Shown: positions 1-8,993 of the stretch, in pieces
How positions within the stretch are numbered: position 1 is the first letter of the stretch
Layout: each line of letters starts with the position of its first letter
Source: Lachnospiraceae bacterium
GTDB taxonomy: Bacteria > Bacillota > Clostridia > Lachnospirales > Lachnospiraceae
Assembly (NCBI GenBank): GCA_024690605.1
Contig: JAILOV010000056.1
Location: forward strand, 62,001-126,000
Direction: 5' to 3'
Length of the DNA: 64,000 nt
Position numbers and translations under genes: made by a program
Notes under the pieces: generated by a model
The model's input: the letters and a program-made list of their open reading frames with translations, nothing else
Database searches by the model: none
Told to the model about the DNA's origin: nothing

Positions 1-886
1 GTTCCCAATAGACAAGATTCTGCCTGCATCGGAGATTCCCTCGGGCAAAATTGGATATCTCATACCGATGATAACCGGCTTCCTCCAGTCTGCTCCACGC
101 CGCGTGCACCATCTCCCGTTCCGCATCCTCATCCGGCAGGTGCGGCTGCGTCCTTTCGGATCGTGGGGCGGCATGCGGATCCGATACCTCCTCACCGTAG
201 CGGGAAAAAAAGGGCGTCCCCGGTTCGATGATGAGGCTGTACAGGGAGATGTGTTCCGGAGAAAGGCTGACTGCCCGCTCCACATTGCATAAAAGCGCTT
301 CCGCCGTCTGTCCCGGCAGCGCTGCCATGAGATCGAGGTTCACGTTGTCAAAGCCGGCCGCGCGGGCGTCCCGGAAGCACCGCTCCGCCCCGGCTGCCGT
401 GTGAATCCTGCCGAGGAGCGTGAGTTCCGTATCGTCAAAGGACTGCACACCGATGCTTAAGCGGTTGATCCCGGTTTCCCGGAGCGCGCGCAGTTTATCG
501 ACCGATACCGTCCCCGGATTGCACTCCATACTGATCTCCGCGTCCGGTGCGACCGGAAAATGCCGCCGCAGCCGGGCGATAACCCCGGCGATCTCCTCCG
601 CATCCGCCAGAGACGGAGTTCCGCCTCCGAAATAGATGCTTCGGATCTCGAACCCGTCCGCAGGTTGACAGCTTTCCGTTCCCGCGGCTGTCCTCCCGGA
701 CCGCAATTCTTGTGCCGCATGATCCGTTTCCGCCAACAGAGCGGAAAAATAGCGCCGCTTTGTTTCCTCCGATCCGGCCGGCAGAGCCTCCGGCGGGAAG
801 GAGAGGAAATCGCAGTAGGCGCACTTTTTCACACAAAAGGGAATATGTACATAGACCGCCAGAGGGCGCATGCGCTTCACAGGCAT
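1..886 (-). CDS. hemW: Radical SAM heme chaperone HemW (3' end beyond window)
   Basis: Reading leftward from an ATG at 886, about 295 codons are open to the window edge. The start region contains VHIPFCVKKCAYCDF, the CxxxCxxC radical-SAM cluster ligands (C18, C22, C25). It is followed by a YFGGGTPS glycine-rich SAM site, an MECNPGT strand and the RLSIGVQSF and SLYSLIIEPGTPF motifs, all typical of the HemW/HemN group. HemW lacks the coproporphyrinogen oxidase role of HemN and is known as a heme-binding chaperone. It starts 15 bases after the lepA stop, with a GAGGA ribosome site overlapping that stop, so the two are co-transcribed; lepA-hemW is a common Firmicute order. The C-terminus (about 80-100 residues expected) is missing only because the window ends. 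Confidence 0.93.
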   Translation of the reverse strand, partial: MPVKRMRPLAVYVHIPFCVKKCAYCDFLSFPPEALPAGSEETKRRYFSALLAETDHAAQELRSGRTAAGTESCQPADGFEIRSIYFGGGTPSLADAEEIAGVIARLRRHFPVAPDAEISMECNPGTVSVDKLRALRETGINRLSIGVQSFDDTELTLLGRIHTAAGAERCFRDARAAGFDNVNLDLMAALPGQTAEALLCNVERAVSLSPEHISLYSLIIEPGTPFFSRYGEEVSDPHAAPRSERTQPHLPDEDAEREMVHAAWSRLEEAGYHRYEISNFARGNLRCRQNLVYWE

Positions 887-901
887 TTCAACCGTGCTTC
901 C

Positions 902-2704
902 TCAGTCCTCATCTCCCAGCTTCAGCACATTGAGGAAGGCGTTCTGCGGGATCTCGACACTGCCGATCTGCCGCATCTTCTTCTTTCCCTCTTTCTGCTT
1001 TTCCAGGAGCTTTTTCTTGCGGGTGATGTCGCCGCCGTAGCACTTGGCCAGCACGTCCTTGCGCATCGCCTTGACGGTCTCCCGGGCGATGACACGGCCG
1101 CCGACCGATGCCTGGATCGGGATCTCGAACAGATGCCGCGGGATCTCGTCTTTGAGACGCTCGCACATTTTCTTGCCGCGCTCATAGGCACCGTCCGCGT
1201 GCACGATGAAGGAAAGCGCATCCACCTGCTCTTTGTTGATCAGAATGTCGAGCTTCACCAGTTCCGAGCGCTCATAGCCTTTGATCTCATAATCAAAGGA
1301 CGCGTAGCCGCGGGATCTGGATTTGAGCGCGTCGAAGAAGTCGTAGATGATCTCGTTGAGGGGGAGTTCGTATTTCAGGACAGCCCGCGTCTGCTCGATA
1401 TAATCCGTGCTCAGGTATTTTCCCCTGCGCTCCTGACACAGCTGCATGATCGCACCGATATAGTCCGTCGTGACCATGATCTCACCCGCGACGATCGGTT
1501 CCTCCATATAATCGATGGAGGAGGGATCCGGGAGGTTGGAGGGATTGGTGAGCTCGATCATCTCACCGTCCGTTTTGTACACGCGATAGACGACACTCGG
1601 TGCGGTCGTCACCAGATCCAGATCATATTCCCGCTGCAGTCTCTCCTCGATCACCTCCAGGTGCAGGAGTCCGAGAAATCCGCATCGGAAGCCGAAGCCC
1701 AGTGCCTGCGAGGTCTCCGGTTCATAGAACAGCGACGCATCATTGAGCTGAAGCTTTTCGAGCGCATCCCGCAGTTCCCCGTAGCGGGCGTTGTCAGCGG
1801 GATAGATGCCGCAGTAGACCATCGGCATCACTTTTTTATAACCCGGAAGCGCTTCTTCACAGGGCTGTTCCGTCCCGGTCACCGTGTCACCGACCCGCGT
1901 GTCGGCGATATTCTTGATCGATGCCGTGAAATATCCCACCTCGCCGGCCTCCAGCGCATCGCAGGGAATGAAGCGCCCCGGGCCGAAATAGCCGACCTCG
2001 ACCACCTCGGCACCCGCGCCCGTTGCCATGAAGCGCACGGGCATGCCGCGGCGGATCGAACCGTCAAACAGTCTGCAGAAAACGATCACACCCTTGTAGG
2101 AATCATAGATCGAGTCGAAGATCAGTGCCTTGAGCGGCCGGGCTGCGTCGCCCTTCGGCGCGGGCAGTCTGTGGATCACGGCTTCCAGAACTTCTTCGAT
2201 CCCGGTGCCCACCTTGGCGGAAATGAGCGGCGCATCCTGCGCCTCGATGCCGATCACATCTTCGATCTCGTCCCTGACCTTTTGCGGCTCGGCACTCGGG
2301 AGATCGATCTTGTTGATGACGGGCACGACCTCCAGATCGTGATCCAGTGCCAGATATACATTGGCCAGTGTCTGTGCCTCAACGCCCTGCGTCGCGTCAA
2401 CGACAAGGATCGCTCCGTCACAGGCGGCCAGACTGCGCGATACTTCATAACCGAAATCCACATGTCCCGGCGTGTCGATCATGTTGAGGATATATTCCTG
2501 ACCGTCCCGCGCCGTATAAACCATGCGGACCGCCTGCGATTTGATCGTGATCCCGCGTTCGCGCTCGATGTCCATATTGTCCAGAACCTGTGCCTGCATT
2601 TCACGACTGGTCAGGACACCCGTTTTCTCGATCAGACGGTCTGCCAGCGTGGATTTACCGTGATCGATATGCGCGACGATACAGAAATTCCGAATATTTT
2701 TCAT
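902..2704 (-). CDS. lepA: Elongation factor 4 (LepA), ribosome back-translocating GTPase
   Basis: A 600-aa protein, the usual LepA length. It opens with [19 protein letters not shown], whose AHIDHGKST is the G1 P-loop; DTPGHVDF (G3) and NKIDLP (G4) follow. The C-terminal half has the family-specific [19 protein letters not shown] block and ends in the basic [15 protein letters not shown] region used for tRNA and ribosome contact. EF4 acts on stalled ribosomes in the cytosol. It is transcribed divergently from rpsT out of a shared 120-base gap, and hemW follows closely. A 731-codon ORF on the opposite strand is only an antisense shadow. Confidence 0.98.
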   Translation of the reverse strand: MKNIRNFCIVAHIDHGKSTLADRLIEKTGVLTSREMQAQVLDNMDIERERGITIKSQAVRMVYTARDGQEYILNMIDTPGHVDFGYEVSRSLAACDGAILVVDATQGVEAQTLANVYLALDHDLEVVPVINKIDLPSAEPQKVRDEIEDVIGIEAQDAPLISAKVGTGIEEVLEAVIHRLPAPKGDAARPLKALIFDSIYDSYKGVIVFCRLFDGSIRRGMPVRFMATGAGAEVVEVGYFGPGRFIPCDALEAGEVGYFTASIKNIADTRVGDTVTGTEQPCEEALPGYKKVMPMVYCGIYPADNARYGELRDALEKLQLNDASLFYEPETSQALGFGFRCGFLGLLHLEVIEERLQREYDLDLVTTAPSVVYRVYKTDGEMIELTNPSNLPDPSSIDYMEEPIVAGEIMVTTDYIGAIMQLCQERRGKYLSTDYIEQTRAVLKYELPLNEIIYDFFDALKSRSRGYASFDYEIKGYERSELVKLDILINKEQVDALSFIVHADGAYERGKKMCERLKDEIPRHLFEIPIQASVGGRVIARETVKAMRKDVLAKCYGGDITRKKKLLEKQKEGKKKMRQIGSVEIPQNAFLNVLKLGDED

Positions 2705-2720
2705 TTTTCCCTTTTTCCTA

Positions 2721-2750
2721 TTGACATTTTTGCGACATTTATCATATTAT
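2721..2750 (+). promoter_or_regulatory. Sigma-70-type promoter of rpsT (overlaps a weaker lepA promoter)
   Basis: TTGACA at 2721-2726, an 18-base spacer and TATTAT at 2745-2750 face rpsT. On the minus strand the overlapping TATAAT (2746-2751) with TTGCGT (2767-2772, 15-base spacer) could serve lepA, though that spacing is short. A start near 2757 would give rpsT a leader beginning with a GCGCGC-rich hairpin (2757-2785). Confidence 0.75.
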
Positions 2751-2826
2751 ATTAGGGCGCGCGTGAACGCAAGTTTTTTTGCGCGCTTTCTGTATCAACC
2801 GAATTGTTAGAGGAAAGAGGAATACC

Positions 2827-3090
2827 ATGGCGAATATCAAGTCCGCAAAGAAGAGAATCCTGACCGACAAGAAGCGTGCCGCGAGAAATCAGGCCGTGAA
2901 GTCCGGTATGAAGACCGCGATCAAAAAGGTCCGCACCGCCGTTGAGGCCGGTGACAAGAGCGCAGCGCAGGAAGCGCTTTTGAACGCGACTTCCGTTATC
3001 GACAAGGCCGAGACCAAGGGCGTCATCAAGAAGGGTAACGCTTCGCGCCACGTGTCGCGCCTTGCAAAGGCCGTCAACAGCATCGGCTGA
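2827..3090 (+). CDS. rpsT: 30S ribosomal protein S20
   Basis: 87 aa, very Lys/Ala/Arg-rich, beginning MANIKSAKKRI and containing KKRAARNQAVKSGMKT and the late RHVSRLAKAVNSI helix. These are standard S20 signatures. It binds 16S rRNA during small-subunit assembly. The start is the ATG after GAGGAAAGAGGAATACC rather than an upstream in-frame codon, because it gives the canonical N-terminus and the ribosome site. It stands alone between its own promoter and a strong terminator at 3149-3186. Divergence from lepA is common in Clostridia. Confidence 0.98.
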   Translation: MANIKSAKKRILTDKKRAARNQAVKSGMKTAIKKVRTAVEAGDKSAAQEALLNATSVIDKAETKGVIKKGNASRHVSRLAKAVNSIG

Positions 3091-3148
3091 CCGGCAGATC
3101 ATTCACCGACCGGGGTTTTCAAAAACAGGCACCAGAACCGGGATGACA

Positions 3149-3186
3149 GAAAACCGCAGGAACTATCCTGCGGTTTTTCGTTTTTG
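3149..3186 (+). terminator. Rho-independent terminator after rpsT
   Basis: A 10-bp stem (AAACCGCAGG paired with CCTGCGGTTT) around a 6-base loop is followed by TTCGTTTTT. It lies about 60 bases past the rpsT stop. Confidence 0.9.
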
Positions 3187-3213
3187 CGGAGAACGGGACC
3201 TCTGAATTCCCGC

Positions 3214-3242
3214 TTGCCAACCGCTGCATCCTTTAGTATAAT
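3214..3242 (+). promoter_or_regulatory. Sigma-70-type promoter of the HD-GYP-like/pilT operon
   Basis: TTGCCA at 3214-3219, a 17-base spacer and a perfect TATAAT at 3237-3242. It sits 50 bases upstream of the ATG at 3292 and just after the rpsT terminator. Confidence 0.85.
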
Positions 3243-3291
3243 ATCAACCGATATACTTTGCACGACAGGCCTCATTTACGGAGGAAAAACC

Positions 3292-4392
3292 ATGCGGTTT
3301 ATCAGGCTTGAGGAACTCAAACCCGGCATGCGCATTGCACGACCGATCTTCTCAAAGAAGGGCGTCATGCTCTATGACCGCGCGACGGTACTGAAGGACA
3401 CCCAGAGCATCCAGAATATCAAGGGCTTCGGCCTGATCGGCCTGTTCATTCTGGAACCCGCGGAACCGGTGCCGCCGATGACTGAGGAGGACCGCGAGTT
3501 CGAGCGCTTCCAGACGATGATGGCCTTCCAGATCCAGGATGAGATGGAGGCCTGCCGCAGGAAAAAGAAGACCGAGCATATTTCCATGATCGTGGATGCG
3601 ATCATCCGCGAATACGGTAATCTGAAAAACAAGATCACCTTTATCCAGGGGCTCCGCTCCACCGATGATTATATCTACAAGCACAGTCTGAATGTGGCCA
3701 TCCTGGCCGCGATGATCGCCCACACGATGAACATACCGCTGGCGGATCAGCACAGCGCGGTCACGGCCGCGGTGTTGCACGATATCGGCAAGCTCGATGT
3801 CGACCAGAAGATCTTTGCGGAGCGTGAGGTTTCCGCCGAGGACCGCATCCGGCTGCTTCATTCGGAGCTGAACGGGTTTGACCTGATCGGCAATCTCTAC
3901 ACCTCCGACCCGAACATGAAGCGGATCTGCGCGCAGGCCCAGCATATGATCGATGTGCAGGACAATCCCGAGGAATTAAAACGCATGAAGCCGGTCATCG
4001 GTGCGAAGATCCTGTCGGTTGCGGATACCTATGATTCCGATACGGCGGTACGGATGGATCAGCCGCCGCTTTCCGAGGTGCTGACGCTTCGCAAGATGCT
4101 GAACCGTCCCGATGTCTACGATCCGCAGGTGGTCGAGGCGCTGATGAACTCGATCAACATCCTGTCGCCGGGAACCAGCGTTGAGTTGAACAGCGGCGCC
4201 AAGGCACTGGTCATCCGCGTCAACGACAATGATCTGCTCCGGCCGGTGGTGCTCACCTTTGAACGTAATGAGATCATCGATTTGAGCGACCGCAAGACCT
4301 ATGATGATCTGGATATCAGTGACATCATGAAGACCATGGACAACCGGCACGTGATCGACCACGATGCCTTGAAACGGATGGGGTTTGCCTGA
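3292..4392 (+). CDS. HD-GYP-like c-di-GMP phosphodiesterase with degenerate GYP motif
   Basis: 366 aa. I chose the ATG at 3292 (GGAGG seven bases upstream) over an in-frame codon at 3184 because it lies downstream of the promoter. Residues about 1-80 match the N-terminal region that often precedes HD-GYP domains (RLEELKPGMRIARPIF). The HD core is present: HSLNVAILA, AAVLHDIGKLD and VADTYD. The loop where HHERxDGSGYP should lie reads QAQHMIDVQDNPEELKRMK instead, so the HHExxxGxGYP signature is missing. The C-terminus (PGTSVELNSGAKALV) is the usual HD-GYP tail. Family proteins hydrolyse cyclic di-GMP; this one may have altered or lost activity and serve as a sensor. It precedes pilT by 46 bases, which suggests a link to surface motility. 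Confidence 0.8.
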   Translation: MRFIRLEELKPGMRIARPIFSKKGVMLYDRATVLKDTQSIQNIKGFGLIGLFILEPAEPVPPMTEEDREFERFQTMMAFQIQDEMEACRRKKKTEHISMIVDAIIREYGNLKNKITFIQGLRSTDDYIYKHSLNVAILAAMIAHTMNIPLADQHSAVTAAVLHDIGKLDVDQKIFAEREVSAEDRIRLLHSELNGFDLIGNLYTSDPNMKRICAQAQHMIDVQDNPEELKRMKPVIGAKILSVADTYDSDTAVRMDQPPLSEVLTLRKMLNRPDVYDPQVVEALMNSINILSPGTSVELNSGAKALVIRVNDNDLLRPVVLTFERNEIIDLSDRKTYDDLDISDIMKTMDNRHVIDHDALKRMGFA

Positions 4393-4438
4393 AATGCAGG
4401 GGACATTTTCCATAACAATTGACGAGGAGAGGAACGAA

Positions 4439-5518
4439 ATGGAAGGACAGCTGTCAATTCTCGAACAGATCCTGACGGAGGCAAAGAACGCGGAGGCATC
4501 CGATGTGCATATCACCGTCGGCATCCCGCCGAAGATGCGTGTGAACGGGCAGCTCATCACGATGGAACAATACGGCCGCATGATGCCGCCCGACACCAAG
4601 GCGATCGCCGCCAGCATCATCAATGAGCAGCAGCGGGCCCGCTTTGAGGAACGGGGACAGCTGGATCTCTCATTTTCCGTTCCCGCGATCGGACGTTTCC
4701 GGGCCAATGTGTTCAAACAGAGAAGCTCGGTCGCGATGGCTTTCCGTCTGGTCGCCACCGAGGTGCCGGACGCCGCAAAACTCGGGATCCCGCAGTCGGT
4801 CGTGGATCTCTACAACAGAAAGCGCGGTCTGGTGCTTGTCACGGGCCCTACGGGGAGCGGCAAATCAACGACGCTCGCTTCCATCATCGATCAGATCAAC
4901 GCCAATCTTGAGGCGCACATCATCACCCTGGAGGATCCGATCGAGTTCCTGTACCGGCATGACAAATCCATCGTCAACCAGCGGGAGATCGGTCTGGATT
5001 CGGACAGCTACGCTGCGGCGCTGCGTGCGGCACTGCGTGAGGACCCGGACGTGATCCTGGTCGGCGAGATGCGCGATCTGGAGACGATCTCCACGGCGAT
5101 CACCGCGGCGGAGACCGGCCATCTGGTCCTGTCCACGCTGCACACGATCGGCGCGGCGAGCACGGTGGACCGCATGATCGATGTTTTCCCGCCGCACCAG
5201 CAGCAGCAGATCCGCATCCAGCTGGCCAACGTGCTGGAGGCGATCATTTCCCAGCAGCTCGTGCCCACGGCGGACGGACGCAGACGTCTTGCCGCTTTTG
5301 AGGTGCTCCATGTCAACGGCGCCGTTCGCAACATGATCCGTGAGGGCAAGACGCATCAGCTGATCACTGTCATGCAGACCAACAGGAAACTGGGCATGAT
5401 CACCATGGATGACGCGCTCACGCAGCTGTATCAGACACAGCAGATCTCTGCAGACAGCGCGGTCCGTTTCGCACAGGATCCGGACACGATGGCGATGAAG
5501 CTCGGCATACGGGTCTGA
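4439..5518 (+). CDS. pilT: PilT-type twitching-motility retraction ATPase
   Basis: 359 aa from the ATG at 4439, preceded by GAGGAGAGG. All PilT landmarks are present: an N-terminal PAS-like domain (EASDVHITVGIPPKMRVNG), Walker A GPTGSGKST, an Asp box (TLEDPIEF), Walker B DPDVILVGEMRD, the HLVLSTLHT His box and the family-specific VRNMIREGKTHQL, equivalent to AIRNLIREGK. PilT hexamers depolymerise type IV pili at the inner face of the membrane. No pilin, pilB, pilC or pilM gene is in the window, so the pilus apparatus must be elsewhere. The HD-GYP-like gene upstream fits c-di-GMP control of pili. The next gene begins five bases downstream. Confidence 0.95.
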   Translation: MEGQLSILEQILTEAKNAEASDVHITVGIPPKMRVNGQLITMEQYGRMMPPDTKAIAASIINEQQRARFEERGQLDLSFSVPAIGRFRANVFKQRSSVAMAFRLVATEVPDAAKLGIPQSVVDLYNRKRGLVLVTGPTGSGKSTTLASIIDQINANLEAHIITLEDPIEFLYRHDKSIVNQREIGLDSDSYAAALRAALREDPDVILVGEMRDLETISTAITAAETGHLVLSTLHTIGAASTVDRMIDVFPPHQQQQIRIQLANVLEAIISQQLVPTADGRRRLAAFEVLHVNGAVRNMIREGKTHQLITVMQTNRKLGMITMDDALTQLYQTQQISADSAVRFAQDPDTMAMKLGIRV

Positions 5519-5522
5519 CATC

Positions 5523-6176
5523 ATGCGCTGTTCTTATTGCCTTTTCGATCTGGACGGAACGCTCACACAGTCGGAATTCGGTGTCGGCAGATCCGTCCGG
5601 CAGGCGCTTGCTCATTTCGGCGTCACCGATGTTTCCGATGAAGAACTGAAAAAGTATATCGGCCCGCCGCTCAGTCATTCCTTCCGCTACTTTGCGGGGT
5701 TTGACGAACGGACGACGCAGGAGGCGATCGAGATCTATCGCGCTGTCTACAACACGGAGGGCTACAAGGAAGCCCCGGTCTATCCGGGGATTTTTAACGC
5801 TTTGACAAAACTGAGAGAAGCGGGAAAACGGCTGGCGGTCGTCACCTCTAAACCGGAGAATATCGCGCGGTCTGTGCTCGATCATATGAAGCTCACGCCG
5901 CATTTTGATGAACTTTTCGGACCTGACGAGAGCGAGGCGGATGTCGGCAAGGAGGAACTGATCCTGCGTGCCCTCGCACATTACCGGATCGAGGATGACA
6001 GGGAACAGGCTGTGATGATCGGAGACCGGAAATACGATATCCTGGGCGCAAAGAAGGCGGGAGTTGCCTCCATCGGCGTCGTGTACGGCTATGGGAGCAG
6101 AGAGGAACTGATGCAGGCCGGCGCGGACCATCTCGCGGCCACACCGGAGGAGTTGACGGAGGTGATACTCGGATGA
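5523..6176 (+). CDS. HAD-superfamily phosphatase, phosphoglycolate phosphatase-like
   Basis: 217 aa. HAD motif I is FDLDGTL (nucleophile D9, D11), motif II is VVTSKPEN, and motif IV is MIGDRKYDILGAK. A helical cap domain (residues about 15-85) includes YIGPPLSHSF. It resembles the Gph/PpaX/YjjG group that clears phosphoglycolate or nucleotide monophosphates; the substrate cannot be fixed from sequence. It follows pilT after four bases without a strong ribosome site, and its last four bases overlap minC (ATGA), so translation is probably coupled through the operon. Confidence 0.85.
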   Translation: MRCSYCLFDLDGTLTQSEFGVGRSVRQALAHFGVTDVSDEELKKYIGPPLSHSFRYFAGFDERTTQEAIEIYRAVYNTEGYKEAPVYPGIFNALTKLREAGKRLAVVTSKPENIARSVLDHMKLTPHFDELFGPDESEADVGKEELILRALAHYRIEDDREQAVMIGDRKYDILGAKKAGVASIGVVYGYGSREELMQAGADHLAATPEELTEVILG

Positions 6177-6949
6177 GCAGAGGGGTGACGATCAAGGGGA
6201 CCGGCAAGGGCGTGATCCTGGTGTTGGACGCGCGCCGCTCCTTTGAAGAACTGCGCGGTGAACTCGGCGCGCAGATCCGCGCCTCTTCGCATTTTTATGC
6301 CAATGCGGCCTTTCAGCTCACTGTCCGCGGCAGGGACCTGACCGAAGAGGAACAGGAGGAGCTCATAGCCATCGTGCAGGAAAACGCCGGCGTGACGGTG
6401 ACGGAGCTCACGGTCGAAGCACCGGTGGAGCCGAAACATCTGTCGGCGGCCGAGATCTTTGCCGACAGCGGGGAGAGTGAGGAGTCCGTCGAGCCCGCGC
6501 GGGTGATCGGCGGCGATACGGAGGAACTGTCCGCCGTTGACCGTGCGATCCTCAGAGAGCTCGAGAAGCAGATGAGCGGCGAATTTGCCGTGATGCATGC
6601 GGGACCGGTACACAACGGGGAGACGATCCGGTCAGAGTACAGTCTGATCATCATGGGGGATGTGCGTGCGGGCGGCCGTGTGGAAGCCAACGGCAGCATC
6701 TTCGTGATGGGCAATCTTTACGGCGAAGCGGTGGCGGGAGCGGAAGGAAACCGGTCCGCGATCGTGGCATCCAGCAACCTGCGGCCGCAGTCGCTTTCGA
6801 TCGGCTCGCTCACGGGCTACCGCGTGCCGGCGCGTCTGCGCAGACGTCCCTTCGGGAAGAAGCGGCTGATGGAAGCGGCCTGCGTGAAAAACGGCGAGAT
6901 CGTGCGCATGGCATACTGTGACTTTATCGCCGACAATCTGTTGGCGTAA
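6173..6949 (+). CDS. minC: Septum site-determining protein MinC
   Basis: 258 aa. The N-terminal FtsZ-inhibiting domain (about 1-105) is joined by an acidic linker (about 106-140) to the C-terminal beta-helix. That helix shows the diagnostic IIMGDVRAGGRVEANGSIF, MGNLYGEAVAGAEGN and AIVASSNLRPQSLSIG repeats, which dimerise and bind MinD. MinC blocks Z-ring formation at the poles. minD and minE, its usual neighbours, do not follow; the next gene is the hydrogenase operon with its own promoter. The start overlaps the preceding phosphatase by four bases. Confidence 0.93.
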   Translation: MSRGVTIKGTGKGVILVLDARRSFEELRGELGAQIRASSHFYANAAFQLTVRGRDLTEEEQEELIAIVQENAGVTVTELTVEAPVEPKHLSAAEIFADSGESEESVEPARVIGGDTEELSAVDRAILRELEKQMSGEFAVMHAGPVHNGETIRSEYSLIIMGDVRAGGRVEANGSIFVMGNLYGEAVAGAEGNRSAIVASSNLRPQSLSIGSLTGYRVPARLRRRPFGKKRLMEAACVKNGEIVRMAYCDFIADNLLA

Positions 6950-6980
6950 CATCGCTGTTATCCCGGGATCTGAGACGGGC

Positions 6981-7009
6981 TTGAAACCATAGCGCCCGTG
7001 CGGTATAAT
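6981..7009 (+). promoter_or_regulatory. Sigma-70-type promoter of the ech hydrogenase operon
   Basis: TTGAAA at 6981-6986, exactly 17 bases, then a perfect TATAAT at 7004-7009. It is 31 bases upstream of the echA GTG. No operator-like repeat is evident beside it. Confidence 0.88.
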
Positions 7010-7040
7010 AAAGTGTTGTGTAAAAAGACAGAGGAAAGGG

Positions 7041-8993
7041 GTGCATAACTTGATCTCCATATATGAAACATCCGGATTTCTGATCATTTTTCCGTTTATC
7101 GCAGCGCTTCTGATCTTTCTTCAGAGAAAGGATAATATCCTGCGCAGAGCGACCGTGATCGCGAGCGGGTTTGCCATCATGGCGGCCTCGGTCTATACGG
7201 CGATCCTCGTGCTTCTCGGCGGCGGACAGACGCTGTATAAGCCTGCTTCCGAGGAGGTGATGTCGCTCGTGGAGCAGACGATCCTGTTCGGAGAAGCTTT
7301 TCTGCTGATCGTCGTCATCATTCTTAGTTTCCGGCACAGGAAATATTACTGCGCGCTGATCGGCATCCTCGGAACCTGCCCGATCATGGCCATGGAGCTG
7401 TCCGGCGTGGTGCCCGAACATGCGACCTATCTGCGGCTGGATCCTCTGGCGGCGGTCATGTATCTGATCGCAGGCGTCGTGGGGCCGCTCATCTGCATGT
7501 ACGCGGTCGGCTACATGAGCGATTATCATCATCATCATACCAATGTGCAGGACCGGTCCAATGTGTTCCTCGCGCTGCTGTTCATTTTCCTGGGCGGCAT
7601 GTTCGGACTCATCACCTCCGATGATCTCGTGTGGGTGTTCTTCTTCTGGGAGATCACGAGCGTCTGCTCCTTCCTGCTCATCGGCTACACGAGGACCAAG
7701 GAGGCGATCGGCAATTCCTTCCGCGCGCTGTGGATGAATCTGCTCGGCGGCGTCGGCTTTTCGGCAGGGATCCTCGCGCTCTTCTATCTGGATCCCCGGC
7801 AGATCATGTCGTTAAGTGAACTCATGAAGCAGACGGATCGTGCGCCGGTGATCATGCTCGCCGTGACGCTCTTTGCCTTTGCGTCCCTTACCAAGAGTGC
7901 GCAGTTCCCGTTCTCGAGATGGCTTCTCGGCGCCATGGTGGCTCCCACGCCTTCCAGTGCGCTGCTGCATTCGGCAACCATGGTCAAGATCGGCGTTTAT
8001 ATGCTGATCCGGCTCTCGCCGATGTTCACGGACACCTTTACCGGCGTGATGATCACGGTGGTCGGCGGCTTCACCTTTTTTGCGGCGTCTCTTCTCGCGA
8101 TCTCCCAGTCCGACGGGAAAAAGGTGCTCGCCTATTCGACGATCTCCAATCTGGGTCTGATCACGGCCTGCGCGGGAACCGGGACGACGGAGGGTGTCTG
8201 GGCCGCCGTCATGCTGATGCTGTTCCACGCGGTTTCCAAGTCGCTTCTGTTCCAGACGGTCGGAGATATCGAGAACATCATGGGCAGCCGCGATATCGAG
8301 GATATGCACGGCCTTGTGATCAAGCTGCCGCGCCTGGCACTGATCATGATGATCGGTATCTGCGGCATGTTCATGGCGCCGTTCGGCATGCTGGTCTCCA
8401 AGTGGGCGGCACTCAAAGCTTTCGTCGATTCCAGCAGCGTCTGGCTCGTTATCTTCCTGGTGTTCGGCTCGGGAAGCACGCTGTTCTACTGGGCGAAGTG
8501 GCTGGGCAAGATCTGCACGGTCATCCACCAGTCCGTCAATCTGGATGACAGCACCCACGGAAGCGAGCTGATCTCCATGGTGCCCCTGACCGGACTGATC
8601 GTGGTGATGTGCTTTGCTTTCCCCTGGATGTCCAACGCGATGGTGCAGCCGGTCCTCAACGAGACGTTTAACATGAACGTGCCCAATGTCATCGGCGGTG
8701 CCGATGTGATCATCATGATGATCATGGTCACGATGATCTTTCTGGTCCCGCTCGGATCGAGATTCCTGTCGGTCGGAGCCAAGGACAAGATGACCATGTC
8801 CTATGTTGCGGGTGTCAATGCCGGAGATGACAGACATTATATCGACTCCTTCGGCAAATCCCGTTCCCTGTATCTGGCCAACTGGTATATGGAGGATTAT
8901 TTCGGCGAGAAGCGTCTGCTTGTGCCGAGCATCATGATCTCCGCGGTGCTGGTGATCCTCATGGTGATTATCGTGATAGGAGGTGCCTTCTGA
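7041..8993 (+). CDS. echA: Ech hydrogenase subunit A, NuoL-like proton/ion-translocating antiporter subunit
   Basis: 650 aa, GTG start directly after GAGGAAAGGG. It is almost wholly hydrophobic with about 15-16 predicted membrane helices. The antiporter core shows FFFWEITSVCSFLLIGY, with the conserved TM5 glutamate, and LTKSAQFPFSRWLLGAM plus APTPSSALLHSATMVKIGVY, with the conserved TM7/TM8 lysines. The long C-terminal part ends in another TM helix. In Ech complexes this subunit is thought to couple ferredoxin-driven proton reduction to ion pumping. Gene order echA-B-C-D-E-F matches the methanogen and clostridial Ech operons. Its stop overlaps the echB start (TGATG). Confidence 0.93.
   Translation: MHNLISIYETSGFLIIFPFIAALLIFLQRKDNILRRATVIASGFAIMAASVYTAILVLLGGGQTLYKPASEEVMSLVEQTILFGEAFLLIVVIILSFRHRKYYCALIGILGTCPIMAMELSGVVPEHATYLRLDPLAAVMYLIAGVVGPLICMYAVGYMSDYHHHHTNVQDRSNVFLALLFIFLGGMFGLITSDDLVWVFFFWEITSVCSFLLIGYTRTKEAIGNSFRALWMNLLGGVGFSAGILALFYLDPRQIMSLSELMKQTDRAPVIMLAVTLFAFASLTKSAQFPFSRWLLGAMVAPTPSSALLHSATMVKIGVYMLIRLSPMFTDTFTGVMITVVGGFTFFAASLLAISQSDGKKVLAYSTISNLGLITACAGTGTTEGVWAAVMLMLFHAVSKSLLFQTVGDIENIMGSRDIEDMHGLVIKLPRLALIMMIGICGMFMAPFGMLVSKWAALKAFVDSSSVWLVIFLVFGSGSTLFYWAKWLGKICTVIHQSVNLDDSTHGSELISMVPLTGLIVVMCFAFPWMSNAMVQPVLNETFNMNVPNVIGGADVIIMMIMVTMIFLVPLGSRFLSVGAKDKMTMSYVAGVNAGDDRHYIDSFGKSRSLYLANWYMEDYFGEKRLLVPSIMISAVLVILMVIIVIGGAF

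Noticed and set aside
560-2755. A 731-codon open frame on the plus strand across lepA
   Set aside because: It is antisense to lepA, lacks a ribosome site and any recognisable domain; GC-rich codon use in the true gene leaves such frames open.
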